A stretch of 20,454 nucleotides of DNA from CAIPBY01 sp041671305 (GCA_041671305.1 JBAZBX010000017.1:1-20454), one strand, 5' to 3'. Numbered from the stretch's first letter, positions 1 through 8,322 are shown. Numbers and translations are program-made. Notes: generated by a model from the sequence alone, not told the origin.

Positions 1-630
1 AAACACGGCGATCGCGTTACTATTCCTGTGCAAATTGATATTCCTCAAGATGCTCAACCAGGTGGTTTGTATGGATCGGTGATTATTACTACCGTTCCGG
101 ATTTTGGCAATGATCAATTAGATAATAATTCAGCCCAGGGAAATTTGAATATAATTTCTCGTTTAGCATCACTGTATTTTGTCAGAGTAAACGGTGATGT
201 CAATGAGAGCGGTAATTTACGCGAATTTTCCACGGATAAATCAGTTTATGGCAGTTCTCCTATCAATTTTAAGACGCTTTATGAGAATAATGGCAGTATT
301 TACCTCAATCCTTATGGCAAAATAAAGGTAGATAATTTCATGGGTACCACTATCAATGAAATTAACATTGCGCCATATTTTGTTATGCCTGGTTCTGTCC
401 GTTTGAAAGAGTTCAAACTCCAAAGAGGATTTATGTTGGGACGATATAAGGCGACTGTTGTTCTCAATAGAGGCTATGGTAATGTGATTGATGAGAAAAC
501 TGTTTATTTCTGGGTTTTGCCATGGAAGGTGGTTGGAGCTGGTGTCGTCGGATTGGTATTGATCATTTGGTTGATACAAATGGTAGTATCTTGGTTCAAT
601 AAGAACTTTGAAAGAAAGAACAAAAAGTAG
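1..630 (+). CDS. Partial surface protein with C-terminal membrane anchor
   Basis: Only the 3' part is present: the frame is open from base 1, and the GTG at 28 lies inside it, so the true start is to the left of the window. The visible 209 residues contain a beta-rich segment with a 'PGGLYGSVIITT' stretch, which resembles the extracellular domains of DUF916-like Gram-positive and CPR surface proteins, but that match is by eye only. Near the end a hydrophobic segment (VVGAGVVGLVLIIWL and onward) is followed by a Lys/Arg-rich tail, so the bulk should lie outside the cell with a short cytoplasmic tail. It begins a run of co-directional surface-protein genes. Function unknown; adhesion or envelope structure is an inference from the neighbours. 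Confidence 0.75.
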   Translation, partial: KHGDRVTIPVQIDIPQDAQPGGLYGSVIITTVPDFGNDQLDNNSAQGNLNIISRLASLYFVRVNGDVNESGNLREFSTDKSVYGSSPINFKTLYENNGSIYLNPYGKIKVDNFMGTTINEINIAPYFVMPGSVRLKEFKLQRGFMLGRYKATVVLNRGYGNVIDEKTVYFWVLPWKVVGAGVVGLVLIIWLIQMVVSWFNKNFERKNKK

Positions 631-638
631 AAAATAAA

Positions 639-706
639 AAGATTTGTCTAGACACCTGCCCGCATCGCTACGCGAAGCGTTTCAGGCGGGTGTCTAGACA
701 AATCTT
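639..706. repeat. Long inverted repeat containing a GC-rich palindrome
   Basis: Bases 639-656 and 689-706 are a perfect 18-bp inverted repeat containing TCTAGAC. The loop carries the GC-rich core CGCATCGCTACGCGAAGCG, which recurs inside the repeat at 14983-15018. It lies directly after the stop codon at 630 and could act as a transcription barrier or mRNA-stabilising hairpin, but no T-run follows, so a standard intrinsic terminator is not supported. A dispersed palindromic element is the simplest reading. Confidence 0.8.
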
Positions 707-722
707 CCAGTTAATCAATTAT

Positions 723-1496
723 ATGCATTTAAAAAAGATATTTATCATAACTATTTTTGCCTCCATTTGCGCTCTGGCTGTACCACAAACTTCTATTTTG
801 GCATACGTTATGTCCAGCACAAATTATCGCATGCAAGAAGATTCAGTAAATTTCGGCGGAGGAATGGGCGCCTCAGGAAATTATAAGGTAGAGGATACTC
901 TTGGTGAAATTTCCAGCGGTAATTCCACTAGTACTTCTTATAACTTGTATGCCGGATATCAGCAGATGGATCCGGAAATTTATCTGAGCATTAATGTTAG
1001 CAGTACTGTGGCCTTGGCTCCGTCTATCGGCGGTATGAGCGGGGGAACAGCCACCGGAAGTTCCGCAGTCGGTATCATTACCAATAACAACGACGGTTAT
1101 ACACTTAATATCAAGGCCAGCACCAGTCCAGCGATGCAATCAGGCTCCTCCAGTTTTGCTGACTATACGCCGGCAACTTCGTCTGCGCCTGATTTTGCCT
1201 GGGGCATTGACACTGCTGACTCGGAGTTCGGCTTTTCTCCGCGGGGAGTTGATATTGTTCAAAGATACAAAGATAACGGAACTGATACCTGCAACCAATC
1301 GGGCGGGGGACAAACCGCAGACGCTTGCTGGGATGCTTTTAGCACGACTGATTTAAATATTAGTTATGCCACTTTGGCCAATGAACCAAGCGGAGCTACG
1401 ACTACCGTTTATTTCAAAGCGCAATCCGGAGTCAACCATATCCAGCAAAGTGGAAATTACCAAGCGACAATTATACTCACCGGAGTTCCTAACTAA
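723..1496 (+). CDS. Secreted protein of unknown function
   Basis: A 257-residue protein. The ATG at 723 is chosen over the upstream in-frame GTG at 690 because 690 lies inside the hairpin arm and because the ATG gives a clean signal peptide: MHLKK, a hydrophobic core, then a probable cut after 'TSILA' near residue 27. The mature part is rich in Ser, Thr, Gly and Asn, starts with a motif around 'SSTNYRMQEDSVNFGG' and has no second membrane segment, so it is probably released or held by other envelope proteins. No SD is visible, as for most genes here. It is followed 13 bases later by the next surface gene, suggesting one transcript. I do not recognise a named domain; such proteins are frequent in CPR genomes. 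Confidence 0.75.
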   Translation: MHLKKIFIITIFASICALAVPQTSILAYVMSSTNYRMQEDSVNFGGGMGASGNYKVEDTLGEISSGNSTSTSYNLYAGYQQMDPEIYLSINVSSTVALAPSIGGMSGGTATGSSAVGIITNNNDGYTLNIKASTSPAMQSGSSSFADYTPATSSAPDFAWGIDTADSEFGFSPRGVDIVQRYKDNGTDTCNQSGGGQTADACWDAFSTTDLNISYATLANEPSGATTTVYFKAQSGVNHIQQSGNYQATIILTGVPN

Positions 1497-1509
1497 TATA
1501 GTCTAGCTC

Positions 1510-2445
1510 ATGGTTATTAAAATCCTTAAAATTAATTTATTAATTATAGGGATTTTTTTGGTTGTGTTGGGTTTTGTGCCTCATATCGCTTCTGCCAAGA
1601 ATATTAATGTCAACGTCAGTGTTTATATTTGCAATAATGATGGCGTTTGCGACGCGGATCAGGGCGAAGATTATCTTACTTGTTTAGCTGATTGCCCGGC
1701 GCCGATTTGTAATAATAATGGAACTTGCGAAAGCGGTTCGGGCGAAAACGAAAGCAATTGTCCCGCCGATTGTCCCACGGTTATTCCTACCACCACGACC
1801 AGCACCAGTGGCGGTTCTATTTTTCTACCGACCGACCATAAGCCACCACTGATAAATCAAATATCCGTTTTTTCTATTAGTCGGACTAACGCAAATATTA
1901 GTTGGATTACTGATGAACTGGCTTATTGTCAGCTTGATTGGGGAGAGAGTAGTGAATATAGCGGTGGAAGCATAGCGGAAATTTCTTTTTTTACCAATCA
2001 TTCAACTGAAATTCCAAATTTAAATCCTGGGACTAATTATTATTTTCAAATTTCTTGTTATGATCGTAGCCATAATCTGGGGCGAGTAACCAATGAGTGG
2101 TTTACTACTTTACCATTAAATCTTGTACCGTTTCCGACGCCACCAGAAAAAGGAGCGGCCATAACCCCAGAATATCCAATTCCATCAGGTGGCAAACCGA
2201 CTGTTTCCGGAGAGTCTTCTTCGTCTATCGGGACAACGACGGCTACCACTAGTTCAGGAGAGGTTGCCGTTCCGGAACAGCCCAGCTCTACATATCCAAT
2301 TTGGGAGAGTTGGTCAACGGATGTCTTGGAGTCGGTTTATCGGCAGTGGTTAATTGTAGCTCTTGGGTTAGGATTAATCTGGTGGCTTGTTTTTTGGAAG
2401 CGGGGAAGGAAGAAAGAGAATAAGAAAGAAGACAAGGAGAAATAA
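1510..2445 (+). CDS. Membrane-anchored Cys-rich / Fn3-like surface protein
   Basis: 311 residues. It has a signal peptide (about residues 1-29, ending 'HIASA'), two similar Cys-rich units (about 41-62 and 67-88) of the pattern CNN-G-C-E/D...G-E/D...C-ADC, then a Ser/Thr/Gly-rich linker. A beta-sandwich of the fibronectin III or purple-acid-phosphatase N-terminal type follows at about 115-200 ('ISWITDELAYCQLDWG', 'LNPGTNYYFQI', 'EWFTTLP'). A Pro/Ser/Thr linker leads to a TM helix at about 280-297 with a Lys-rich cytoplasmic tail. The paired Asp/Asn-rich Cys units are widespread in secreted bacterial and archaeal proteins and may bind calcium and form disulfides, which is inferred. The layout, export signal, folded head, stalk and anchor, fits a cell-surface display protein. 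It is the last gene before the terminator at 2485-2512. Confidence 0.8.
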   Translation: MVIKILKINLLIIGIFLVVLGFVPHIASAKNINVNVSVYICNNDGVCDADQGEDYLTCLADCPAPICNNNGTCESGSGENESNCPADCPTVIPTTTTSTSGGSIFLPTDHKPPLINQISVFSISRTNANISWITDELAYCQLDWGESSEYSGGSIAEISFFTNHSTEIPNLNPGTNYYFQISCYDRSHNLGRVTNEWFTTLPLNLVPFPTPPEKGAAITPEYPIPSGGKPTVSGESSSSIGTTTATTSSGEVAVPEQPSSTYPIWESWSTDVLESVYRQWLIVALGLGLIWWLVFWKRGRKKENKKEDKEK

Positions 2446-2484
2446 TAAATAAACAATTTATGGTCACTTTGGGCATCCACAAGA

Positions 2485-2512
2485 TGGCCAGTCATTTGGC
2501 TGGCTATTTTTT
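2485..2512 (+). terminator. Intrinsic terminator of the surface-protein block
   Basis: A 7-bp stem (TGGCCAG at 2485-2491 with CTGGCTA at 2500-2506, one G-U pair) with an 8-base loop, followed directly by six T. It ends the transcript that includes 1510-2445. Confidence 0.7.
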
Positions 2513-2524
2513 AATTAAACATCT

Positions 2525-2533
2525 TATCCACAG
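2525..2533 (+). promoter_or_regulatory. Perfect DnaA-box sequence TTATCCACA
   Basis: An exact match to the consensus DnaA box between the terminator and the promoter of the HTH gene. A second exact copy lies at 18585-18593. A lone box cannot show an origin; it could be a DnaA-regulated promoter site or chance in AT-rich DNA. Confidence 0.4.
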
Positions 2534-2548
2534 GTTGGAAACAAAATT

Positions 2549-2578
2549 TTCGTAAAATAGTATTTTTGTGTTATAATA
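2549..2578 (+). promoter_or_regulatory. Extended -10 promoter for the HTH-TM / fibre operon
   Basis: TATAAT at 2573-2578 is preceded by TGT, giving the extended -10 motif TGnTATAAT. The -35 region (about 2549-2555, TTTCGT-like) is poor, as expected for an extended -10 promoter. Transcription would start near 2585 and leave a leader of about 60 bases that contains the palindromes at 2582-2638. Confidence 0.6.
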
Positions 2579-2581
2579 AAG

Positions 2582-2638
2582 CCAATATTGGATAACCGAG
2601 AAAATATCGGATATCCGATATATATCTAAATTTAGATA
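2582..2638. promoter_or_regulatory. Three consecutive perfect palindromes, putative operator
   Basis: CCAATATTGG (2582-2591, 10 bp), ATATCGGATATCCGATAT (2604-2621, 18 bp) and TATCTAAATTTAGATA (2623-2638, 16 bp) are all perfect. They sit between the -10 box and the ATG at 2647 of a gene for a DNA-binding protein. Position and symmetry fit binding sites for a dimeric regulator, most simply the product of the gene itself; formation of RNA hairpins is the alternative. Confidence 0.6.
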
Positions 2639-2646
2639 ATATTAAA

Positions 2647-3087
2647 ATGAACAAAATTATCACTCTGAAAGAGGCTAGCGAACTTTCCGGGTACAACCAG
2701 GATTATTTGGGTTCTCTTATTCGTGGCAAAAAAATTGAAGGCCAGAGAATGGGTCGGAATTGGTTCGTAACCGAGAGCACTCTTTTGGAATTTATGAAGC
2801 AGAAAAACCTCAAAGTGGATGAGGCCAAGTTGCAAGATGCCAGCAGCGATAGCCCCATGATTATGGGTGGCTCTGATCTGGACGAAAACATGGTAAAGAA
2901 GCCGAAAATTCCTATTCTCAAAATAATTATTGCTTTGGCTATATTGGCTTTTGCTTTGGCGATTCTAATCCCTATTTTGATGGGACTTTTTGTTAATTCT
3001 GATAAGGATAAGAGTGATAACGGATTAATGGAAGTCAAAACTTATTATAGAGATGACAGCAATGATGTGTCTCCGCCATTAAATTAA
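2647..3087 (+). CDS. Membrane-anchored helix-turn-helix regulator
   Basis: 146 residues. Residues 1-55 look like an excisionase/MerR-type winged HTH (HTH_17 style: 'ITLKEASELSGYNQDYLGSLIRGKKI ..GRNWFVTE'), the fold that reads DNA in excisionases and MerR regulators. A charged linker follows, then one TM helix at about 90-115 after 'VKKPK', then about 30 hydrophilic residues. By the positive-inside rule the HTH is cytoplasmic and the C-terminal tail is outside, the ToxR/CadC-like topology of a one-component membrane sensor. The three palindromes just upstream suggest autoregulation, and the fibre gene starts three bases after its stop, so the two are surely co-transcribed. Control of fibre expression in response to an envelope signal is inference. 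An alternative is that the domain only binds the chromosome to the membrane. Confidence 0.75.
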   Translation: MNKIITLKEASELSGYNQDYLGSLIRGKKIEGQRMGRNWFVTESTLLEFMKQKNLKVDEAKLQDASSDSPMIMGGSDLDENMVKKPKIPILKIIIALAILAFALAILIPILMGLFVNSDKDKSDNGLMEVKTYYRDDSNDVSPPLN

Positions 3088-3090
3088 CAT

Positions 3091-6000
3091 ATGCGATTGG
3101 AAGGTGAAAAAAAACTTTGGAAAACATTGGCGAAATTAATTTTTTGCTTTCTTTTGTTTTTTTCTTTTGGGAACATGGCTCAGGCGTCATTTAATCCGCA
3201 AATCAATTATCAAGGCAAACTGACCAAGCCCAGCAATGCTCTGGTGCCGGACGATTCTTACAACATGAAGTTCCGCTTGTGCGATGATGCTAGCTGTACC
3301 ACGGAGATTTGGTCTGAAACTCGTGATGATGCCGACATGGTGCCGGTAGCCAATGGCTTATTCAGTGTGATGTTGGGCGATGTCTCGGATATTTCGGCCG
3401 TCAACTTCAATCAAACTTTGTATTTGGAAGTTTCCATTGGAGGAACTTCCACGCCGGCATGGGAAATCATGTTGCCCAGGAAAAAATTCGGAGCGGTGCC
3501 GGCGGCTTTTGAGGCTCAAAAATTAGGCGGAAAAGCTTCTTCCGAATATGCGGTTTTGGCCAACAATGAAACTGTTTCCGGCACTTGGGCGTTTAGCAGT
3601 AGTCTGTCGGTGCAGGGAACATCCACCTTTGCCACTTCCACCACTTTTCAAGGTTCTACCGCTTCGCTTCAGGTCGGAGAAATAAGCACTCCCGCAGGCA
3701 AATATATGTATTTGACGGCCAATAGTCCAAGCGGTGTTTTGGGCGAAAAGGCATTGTTCATGGAAGATCGTGTCATGCTTATCGGTCAGACGAGAGACCC
3801 GTCTTTTTCTCTCTATAGTGTCAATGAGGAGGAATTAAAGCTCACCGTTAATTCTTCCACCAATGTCGTTTATTTCACTCAAGCGGATGAATATAATTTT
3901 GACAGCAATCTGGTTACTTCCGGAACGGTGACAGCCACAGGTGGAAATTCTACCAATTGGAATACTGCTTACGGTTGGGGTAATCACGCCGATGCCGGGT
4001 ATCTGACCAATCTTTTGGGGGGATTAAATGGTATCTTCGGCAACACCACTACCACTAATGCTACATCAACGTCTCTTTATGTTTCGGGAAACACAGTAGT
4101 AAATACTAATTTAACCGTTAGTGGAGAATCAGCGTTTAATGCTACCTCCACTTGGGATTATGTCAGTTCCTCAATTAAATTCTCAGAATATGATTCTCCG
4201 GCTGGAAAATTTCCTATGATAACTTTTACCTCAGATAATCTGTTTGGAAACAAAATTGTAGCAATGGAAGATAGTCTATTTTTGGGTGGCTTAGACAAAG
4301 ACCCTTCTTTTTACTTGGCTACTAACGGTGTAAATTTTAAATTAACTGTCAACTCTTCAACTGACCAGTCGTTTTTCAGCGACTCTGCGCAATATAATTT
4401 TGATAATAATCTTAATGTGACAGGAATTGTGACAGCTACGGGCGGAAATTCCACCAATTGGAACTCCGCTTATGGCTGGGGCAATCACGCTGACGCTGGG
4501 TATTTGACTAATCTTTTGGGAGGATTAAATGGCGTTTTTGGCGATACTACGACCACTAATGCTACGACAACTTCTCTCTACGTTTCCGGAAATGCTACTG
4601 TAAATACCAATCTGACAGTTAACGGAGAATCAGCGTTTAACGCCACTTCCACTTGGACTTATTCTAGTTCCTCAATCCAATTTTCCGAGCTTAGCTCTCC
4701 GGCCGGAAAATTTCCCAAGATAACCTTTACGTCAGATAATGTTTTTGGAAACAGGCTCGGACTAATGGAAGATGGCTTGGCTTTGCTTGGGTTGGATAAA
4801 GACCCCATTTTGTATATGATGACTTCCGACGTGAATTTTAAGCTAACAGTCAATTCTTCAACTGACCAGTCATTCTTCAGTGACTCTGCACAATATAGCT
4901 TTGATAATGGCGTAAGTATTACCGGTAATGCCACCACAACATCTCTCTATGTCTCAGGCGATGCTACTGTAAATACCAATTTAACAGTTAATGGCACCAG
5001 TACCATTGCCAGTGATTTAGTGGTTGATACCAATACTCTGTATGTTGATTCGGCCAACAACAAAGTAGGAATTGGCACTTCCACACCGCAAAATAAACTT
5101 GATGTAGTGAGCGGATTAGTCAAGATTTATGAACCAATGTTTTCTCTCTCTTCAAGCACCAATGCTTCCAATACTATCCAGGCATTTGATATTCAAGGAA
5201 AATACGCTTATGTTTCCGCTGGTGATGAGCTAAGAATTTACAATATAGGAAATCCTAGTAGCCCTAGACTTATTTCTACTACTACTTTGCCGGGAACCGC
5301 AGTTGATGATTGTTTAAAATTATACGGCAAGAGACTTTATGTGGCTACAAATTCTTATGAAATAGATGTCTACAATATAGACAGTCCATCTCTGCCCGTA
5401 TTTGTTTCCTCCTCAACTTCAGCTTCGTCTAAAACTATCACCGGTCTGGGGGTGGGAAATAATTTGATGTTTATCGGCACCAATTTTTTCACTTGGCAGG
5501 CTTATTCTTTGGCAAATCCAGACTATCCGAATAGGGTTTTTTCTTCTGCAGGTATCGGAGGCTCGCCAACTAAATTCAGAACAGCAGGAAATATTTTGTA
5601 CTTTAACACTTCTAAGTCGGCTAATGATGGCTGGTTATATATCTTTGACATGTCTAATCCGGCCGTTCCAGCTGCAAAGGCTGTTTTTGACGTAGATGGA
5701 AGTAATCTTTACGGTTTGGATGTAGTTAATGGAATGGCTGCTGTCGGTTCCCAGGATAATAATCTTTATCTTCTAGATGTCTCGTCATCTACAAATCCGG
5801 TAGCCTTAGACAGCATTAATGGAGGCGGTGACGTTTTGGATATTAAAATATCCAATAGCGTGCTATATCTAGTTACCTCCGCTTCGGTGGTGAGAGCTTA
5901 TGACATATCTGATCCGACAGATATAAAAGCCATGGATTCCGTAGATACCGGCACTAATGGAGACCAGATAAATCTAGTAGGCAACACATTGATAACTAGC

Positions 6001-7704
6001 GAGAGCGCTAATTTATATCTTTATAATGTCGGAGGACTAGACTCATATTCCATAAGTTCCGGCGATATTCGCACGGATAATCTTAGGGTGTCTAATATGG
6101 CTTATTTTATGGGAGATATGAGAATATACGGAGCTTTGGCGGTGAATTCCGGAATCAATACCAACGGAATAATTAATTTACAGTCCAATAGCAATACTAG
6201 CGCTTTACGTATGATAGGGGCGACTTCTAACGATATAGCGGATATTTATGTCGGTCAATATGGAGATTTAAACATATCTACTCAGAACACGGGAAATACA
6301 GGAGCTTATATTGAACTTAATGCTGCGGACGATTCTTACGGTTTAATTATTCGCAATAGTTCATCAACGGCCGGAACTAATTTTGCCAATTTATATATGA
6401 ATGACATTACGGGGACGGACTATTTTAATATCGTGGTGGGTACGCAGAATTCTACTGCCGGGTTAGTTGTAGATTCCAGCCAAAGAGTTGGACTTGGGAC
6501 GACGACTCCGGGTGCCCAGTTGCATGTAGTCAATGTGGCTGCTCAAAACTCTTTCTTGGTTGAAGATTCAGCTTCGCCTGATGCCACTCCCTTTGTAATT
6601 GATGCTGCCGGTCTAGTGGGCATCGGCACAACTACCCCGGCTTATGCTCTTGATGTGGTAGGTGCTTCTACCAATGTTGCCAGATTTAGAAATAGCACCT
6701 TAGGGGCGACTTGTACCTTAACTTCCGCTACCGGCATCATCGCCTGCTCTTCAGATTTAAGATTAAAAAAAGATATTGAAGTAATTTATAATCCGCTTGA
6801 TTTAGTTTTGGCCTTGAATCCAGTATCCTTTTATTGGAAGAAGGATGAAAGCAGTTTGTATAAGAATTACGGTTTTATCGCTCAGGAAGTGGAGCAAGTT
6901 ATTCCCGAATTGGTGCAGACCGGAGATGACGGCATGAAGTCTTTGGCCATGGATAATATGATTCCCTTTTTGGTCGGCGCCGTCAAAGAACAACAAATAC
7001 AAATAACGAGCGTCAAAGAATCTCTAGCGTCTTTGGCAGTTCAATCTTCGTCAACTGGCGACATTCAAAATTTGGATGTATTGACCGTAACTCAATCGGC
7101 TAATTTCTTCGGCACCATTACCGTCGTGGGCGAGGCCGGGTTTACGTCCAAAGTAACTTTCATGGATCATGTTTATTTTGATAAGGATTCAGCAGGCACG
7201 GCCAAGATACTGGCGGGCGCAACTTCCACGGAAGTTATTTTTGGCAAACCTTATGAGACAGTTCCTATTATTAATATTACAGCTCGGGCCAATACTTTGG
7301 GAAAAAATTATTGGGTGGAGAATGAGACGACAACTGGTTTCCGCATAGCCGTGGATAATTCTTTTGAAAACGATTTTGAGTTTAATTGGCAGGCAGTGGC
7401 GGTCGTGGCTGATAGCGAGCCGGTTGAAGAAGTTGTAATTAATCCTAGCGTTGGCGAAGTGATCCCGGAGACAATTATTGATTCTAGCAGTACCGTCACT
7501 TCCACTGAAGAGGCCAGTTCTTCTCCCGAAATTGTTTCTGATGAAAGCGCCAGCACGGACACTGGTTCATCCGAGGCGGAGTCGGTTACGCCGGAAATTC
7601 CTGCAGAGGAGGCGGTCACTCCAGAGGCTCCGCCAGCAGAAACCACAGAAGTTCCACCGGCAGAAACTGCGCCAGAAGTTACGCCAGAAACTCCGGCCAC
7701 CTAA
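3091..7704 (+). CDS. Giant surface fibre-like protein: repeats, propeller, S74 chaperone
   Basis: 1537 residues. Signal peptide 1-32 (cut after 'MAQA'). About residues 33-150 form an N-terminal beta domain ('INYQGKLTK', 'VPAAFEAQKLGG') often seen on long CPR surface proteins. Residues about 181-633 are three tandem repeats of about 167 residues; the first two carry the tail-fibre-like motif 'NWN-AYGWGNHADAGYLT' (Trp at 290 and 457). A propeller of LVIVD-type repeats covers about 690-982 ('LYVATNSYEIDVYNIDSP'). The peptidase S74 (endosialidase chaperone) domain starts at the autocleavage motif S1221-D-x-R-x-K and shows 'YGFIAQEVEQVIPELV', followed by a short coiled coil. In this family the chaperone drives trimer assembly and then cuts itself off before the Ser; that is family knowledge, not shown here. 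Unusually, over 200 residues follow, including another beta domain and a Pro/Glu/Thr-rich tail. Probably an adhesin or attachment fibre. Confidence 0.85.
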   Translation: MRLEGEKKLWKTLAKLIFCFLLFFSFGNMAQASFNPQINYQGKLTKPSNALVPDDSYNMKFRLCDDASCTTEIWSETRDDADMVPVANGLFSVMLGDVSDISAVNFNQTLYLEVSIGGTSTPAWEIMLPRKKFGAVPAAFEAQKLGGKASSEYAVLANNETVSGTWAFSSSLSVQGTSTFATSTTFQGSTASLQVGEISTPAGKYMYLTANSPSGVLGEKALFMEDRVMLIGQTRDPSFSLYSVNEEELKLTVNSSTNVVYFTQADEYNFDSNLVTSGTVTATGGNSTNWNTAYGWGNHADAGYLTNLLGGLNGIFGNTTTTNATSTSLYVSGNTVVNTNLTVSGESAFNATSTWDYVSSSIKFSEYDSPAGKFPMITFTSDNLFGNKIVAMEDSLFLGGLDKDPSFYLATNGVNFKLTVNSSTDQSFFSDSAQYNFDNNLNVTGIVTATGGNSTNWNSAYGWGNHADAGYLTNLLGGLNGVFGDTTTTNATTTSLYVSGNATVNTNLTVNGESAFNATSTWTYSSSSIQFSELSSPAGKFPKITFTSDNVFGNRLGLMEDGLALLGLDKDPILYMMTSDVNFKLTVNSSTDQSFFSDSAQYSFDNGVSITGNATTTSLYVSGDATVNTNLTVNGTSTIASDLVVDTNTLYVDSANNKVGIGTSTPQNKLDVVSGLVKIYEPMFSLSSSTNASNTIQAFDIQGKYAYVSAGDELRIYNIGNPSSPRLISTTTLPGTAVDDCLKLYGKRLYVATNSYEIDVYNIDSPSLPVFVSSSTSASSKTITGLGVGNNLMFIGTNFFTWQAYSLANPDYPNRVFSSAGIGGSPTKFRTAGNILYFNTSKSANDGWLYIFDMSNPAVPAAKAVFDVDGSNLYGLDVVNGMAAVGSQDNNLYLLDVSSSTNPVALDSINGGGDVLDIKISNSVLYLVTSASVVRAYDISDPTDIKAMDSVDTGTNGDQINLVGNTLITSESANLYLYNVGGLDSYSISSGDIRTDNLRVSNMAYFMGDMRIYGALAVNSGINTNGIINLQSNSNTSALRMIGATSNDIADIYVGQYGDLNISTQNTGNTGAYIELNAADDSYGLIIRNSSSTAGTNFANLYMNDITGTDYFNIVVGTQNSTAGLVVDSSQRVGLGTTTPGAQLHVVNVAAQNSFLVEDSASPDATPFVIDAAGLVGIGTTTPAYALDVVGASTNVARFRNSTLGATCTLTSATGIIACSSDLRLKKDIEVIYNPLDLVLALNPVSFYWKKDESSLYKNYGFIAQEVEQVIPELVQTGDDGMKSLAMDNMIPFLVGAVKEQQIQITSVKESLASLAVQSSSTGDIQNLDVLTVTQSANFFGTITVVGEAGFTSKVTFMDHVYFDKDSAGTAKILAGATSTEVIFGKPYETVPIINITARANTLGKNYWVENETTTGFRIAVDNSFENDFEFNWQAVAVVADSEPVEEVVINPSVGEVIPETIIDSSSTVTSTEEASSSPEIVSDESASTDTGSSEAESVTPEIPAEEAVTPEAPPAETTEVPPAETAPEVTPETPAT
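3631..4990 (+). repeat. Three tandem copies of a ~501-bp coding repeat
   Basis: Units begin at about 3631, 4141 and 4642; equivalent bases are 501 apart between copies 2 and 3 and 507-510 apart between copies 1 and 2. Copies 2 and 3 are more alike than copy 1. The third copy lacks the block encoding 'TATGGNSTNWN...' through 'GLNGVFGDTTTT' and passes straight to 'NATTTSLYVSG', so it is shortened in frame. Repeats are in phase with the reading frame and lengthen the predicted stalk. Confidence 0.85.
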
Positions 7705-7710
7705 ACTTCT

Positions 7711-7738
7711 TTATTATAAATGCCATTTTTGGTATAAT
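7711..7738 (+). promoter_or_regulatory. Extended -10 promoter for the small methyltransferase
   Basis: TGGTATAAT (7730-7738) is a TGnTATAAT extended -10; the -35 (TTATTA near 7711) is weak. The start would be near 7745, about 29 bases before the ATG at 7774, and directly behind the fibre gene. Confidence 0.6.
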
Positions 7739-7773
7739 ATAGTTGTGAAATAACAAAATTAAACCATAATCAT

Positions 7774-8322
7774 ATGCCAAATATCCAAGATGGCAATCAA
7801 CTTATAAATATAGACGTTTTTGGAAAAATAGGATTGGAGTCGGGAATGAGCGTGGGTGATTTGGGTTGCGGTAATTTGGGGTATTTTGCTTTGGCTTCAG
7901 CCAAAAAAGTTGGTAAAAATGGCATAGTTTATGCGGTGGATATTCTCAAATCAGCTTTGCAATCCGTAGAAAACAGGGTTAAGCAAGAGGGTTTGGAAAA
8001 TGTTAAGACGGTTTGGTCTAATCTGGAAATATATGGCGCTACCAAGATTCAAGAAGCAAGTTTGGATGTAGCCTTCATTCATAATGTATTGTTTCATGCC
8101 GAGGAGGGGGATTCCATGATCAGAGAAACTGCTAGATTGCTCAAAACGGGCGGAAAACTGATGATTATTGATTGGCTCAGAATCAGCTCGCCGTTCGGGC
8201 CGCCGCTTACTGACAGGCCATTGCCGGATGAAATAAAAAAGTTGGCTACGGGCGTAGGATTGAAGGCGATTGATGAATTTTCGGCCGGGCCATATCATTT
8301 TGGCTTGATTTTTGTCAAATAG
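7774..8322 (+). CDS. Class I SAM-dependent methyltransferase
   Basis: 182 residues. Motif I is clear at about 26-40 ('VGDLGCGNLGYFAL'), an acidic residue ends strand 2 ('VYAVDIL', Asp56), and 'LDVAFIHNVLFHA' followed by 'ETARLLKTGGKLMIIDW' are the strand 4-5 signatures of the Methyltransf_11/31 group. It has the size of the bare Rossmann core with no added substrate domain, so the methyl acceptor cannot be told. 'LFHAEE' after motif IV is typical of UbiE-like and small-molecule methyltransferases. It has its own extended -10 promoter and is not clearly tied to the fibre gene in front. The radical SAM protein two genes on may or may not act with it. Confidence 0.8.
   Translation: MPNIQDGNQLINIDVFGKIGLESGMSVGDLGCGNLGYFALASAKKVGKNGIVYAVDILKSALQSVENRVKQEGLENVKTVWSNLEIYGATKIQEASLDVAFIHNVLFHAEEGDSMIRETARLLKTGGKLMIIDWLRISSPFGPPLTDRPLPDEIKKLATGVGLKAIDEFSAGPYHFGLIFVK

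Noticed and set aside
690..722. GTG at 690 as start of the secreted protein
   Set aside because: It lies in the arm of the 639-706 inverted repeat and would put 11 residues before a clean signal peptide; ATG 723 fits better.
7478..7753. Arg/Leu-rich 91-residue frame at the end of the fibre gene
   Set aside because: It is the +1 shadow of the Pro/Glu/Thr-rich repeat tail; its low-complexity composition is explained by that repeat.
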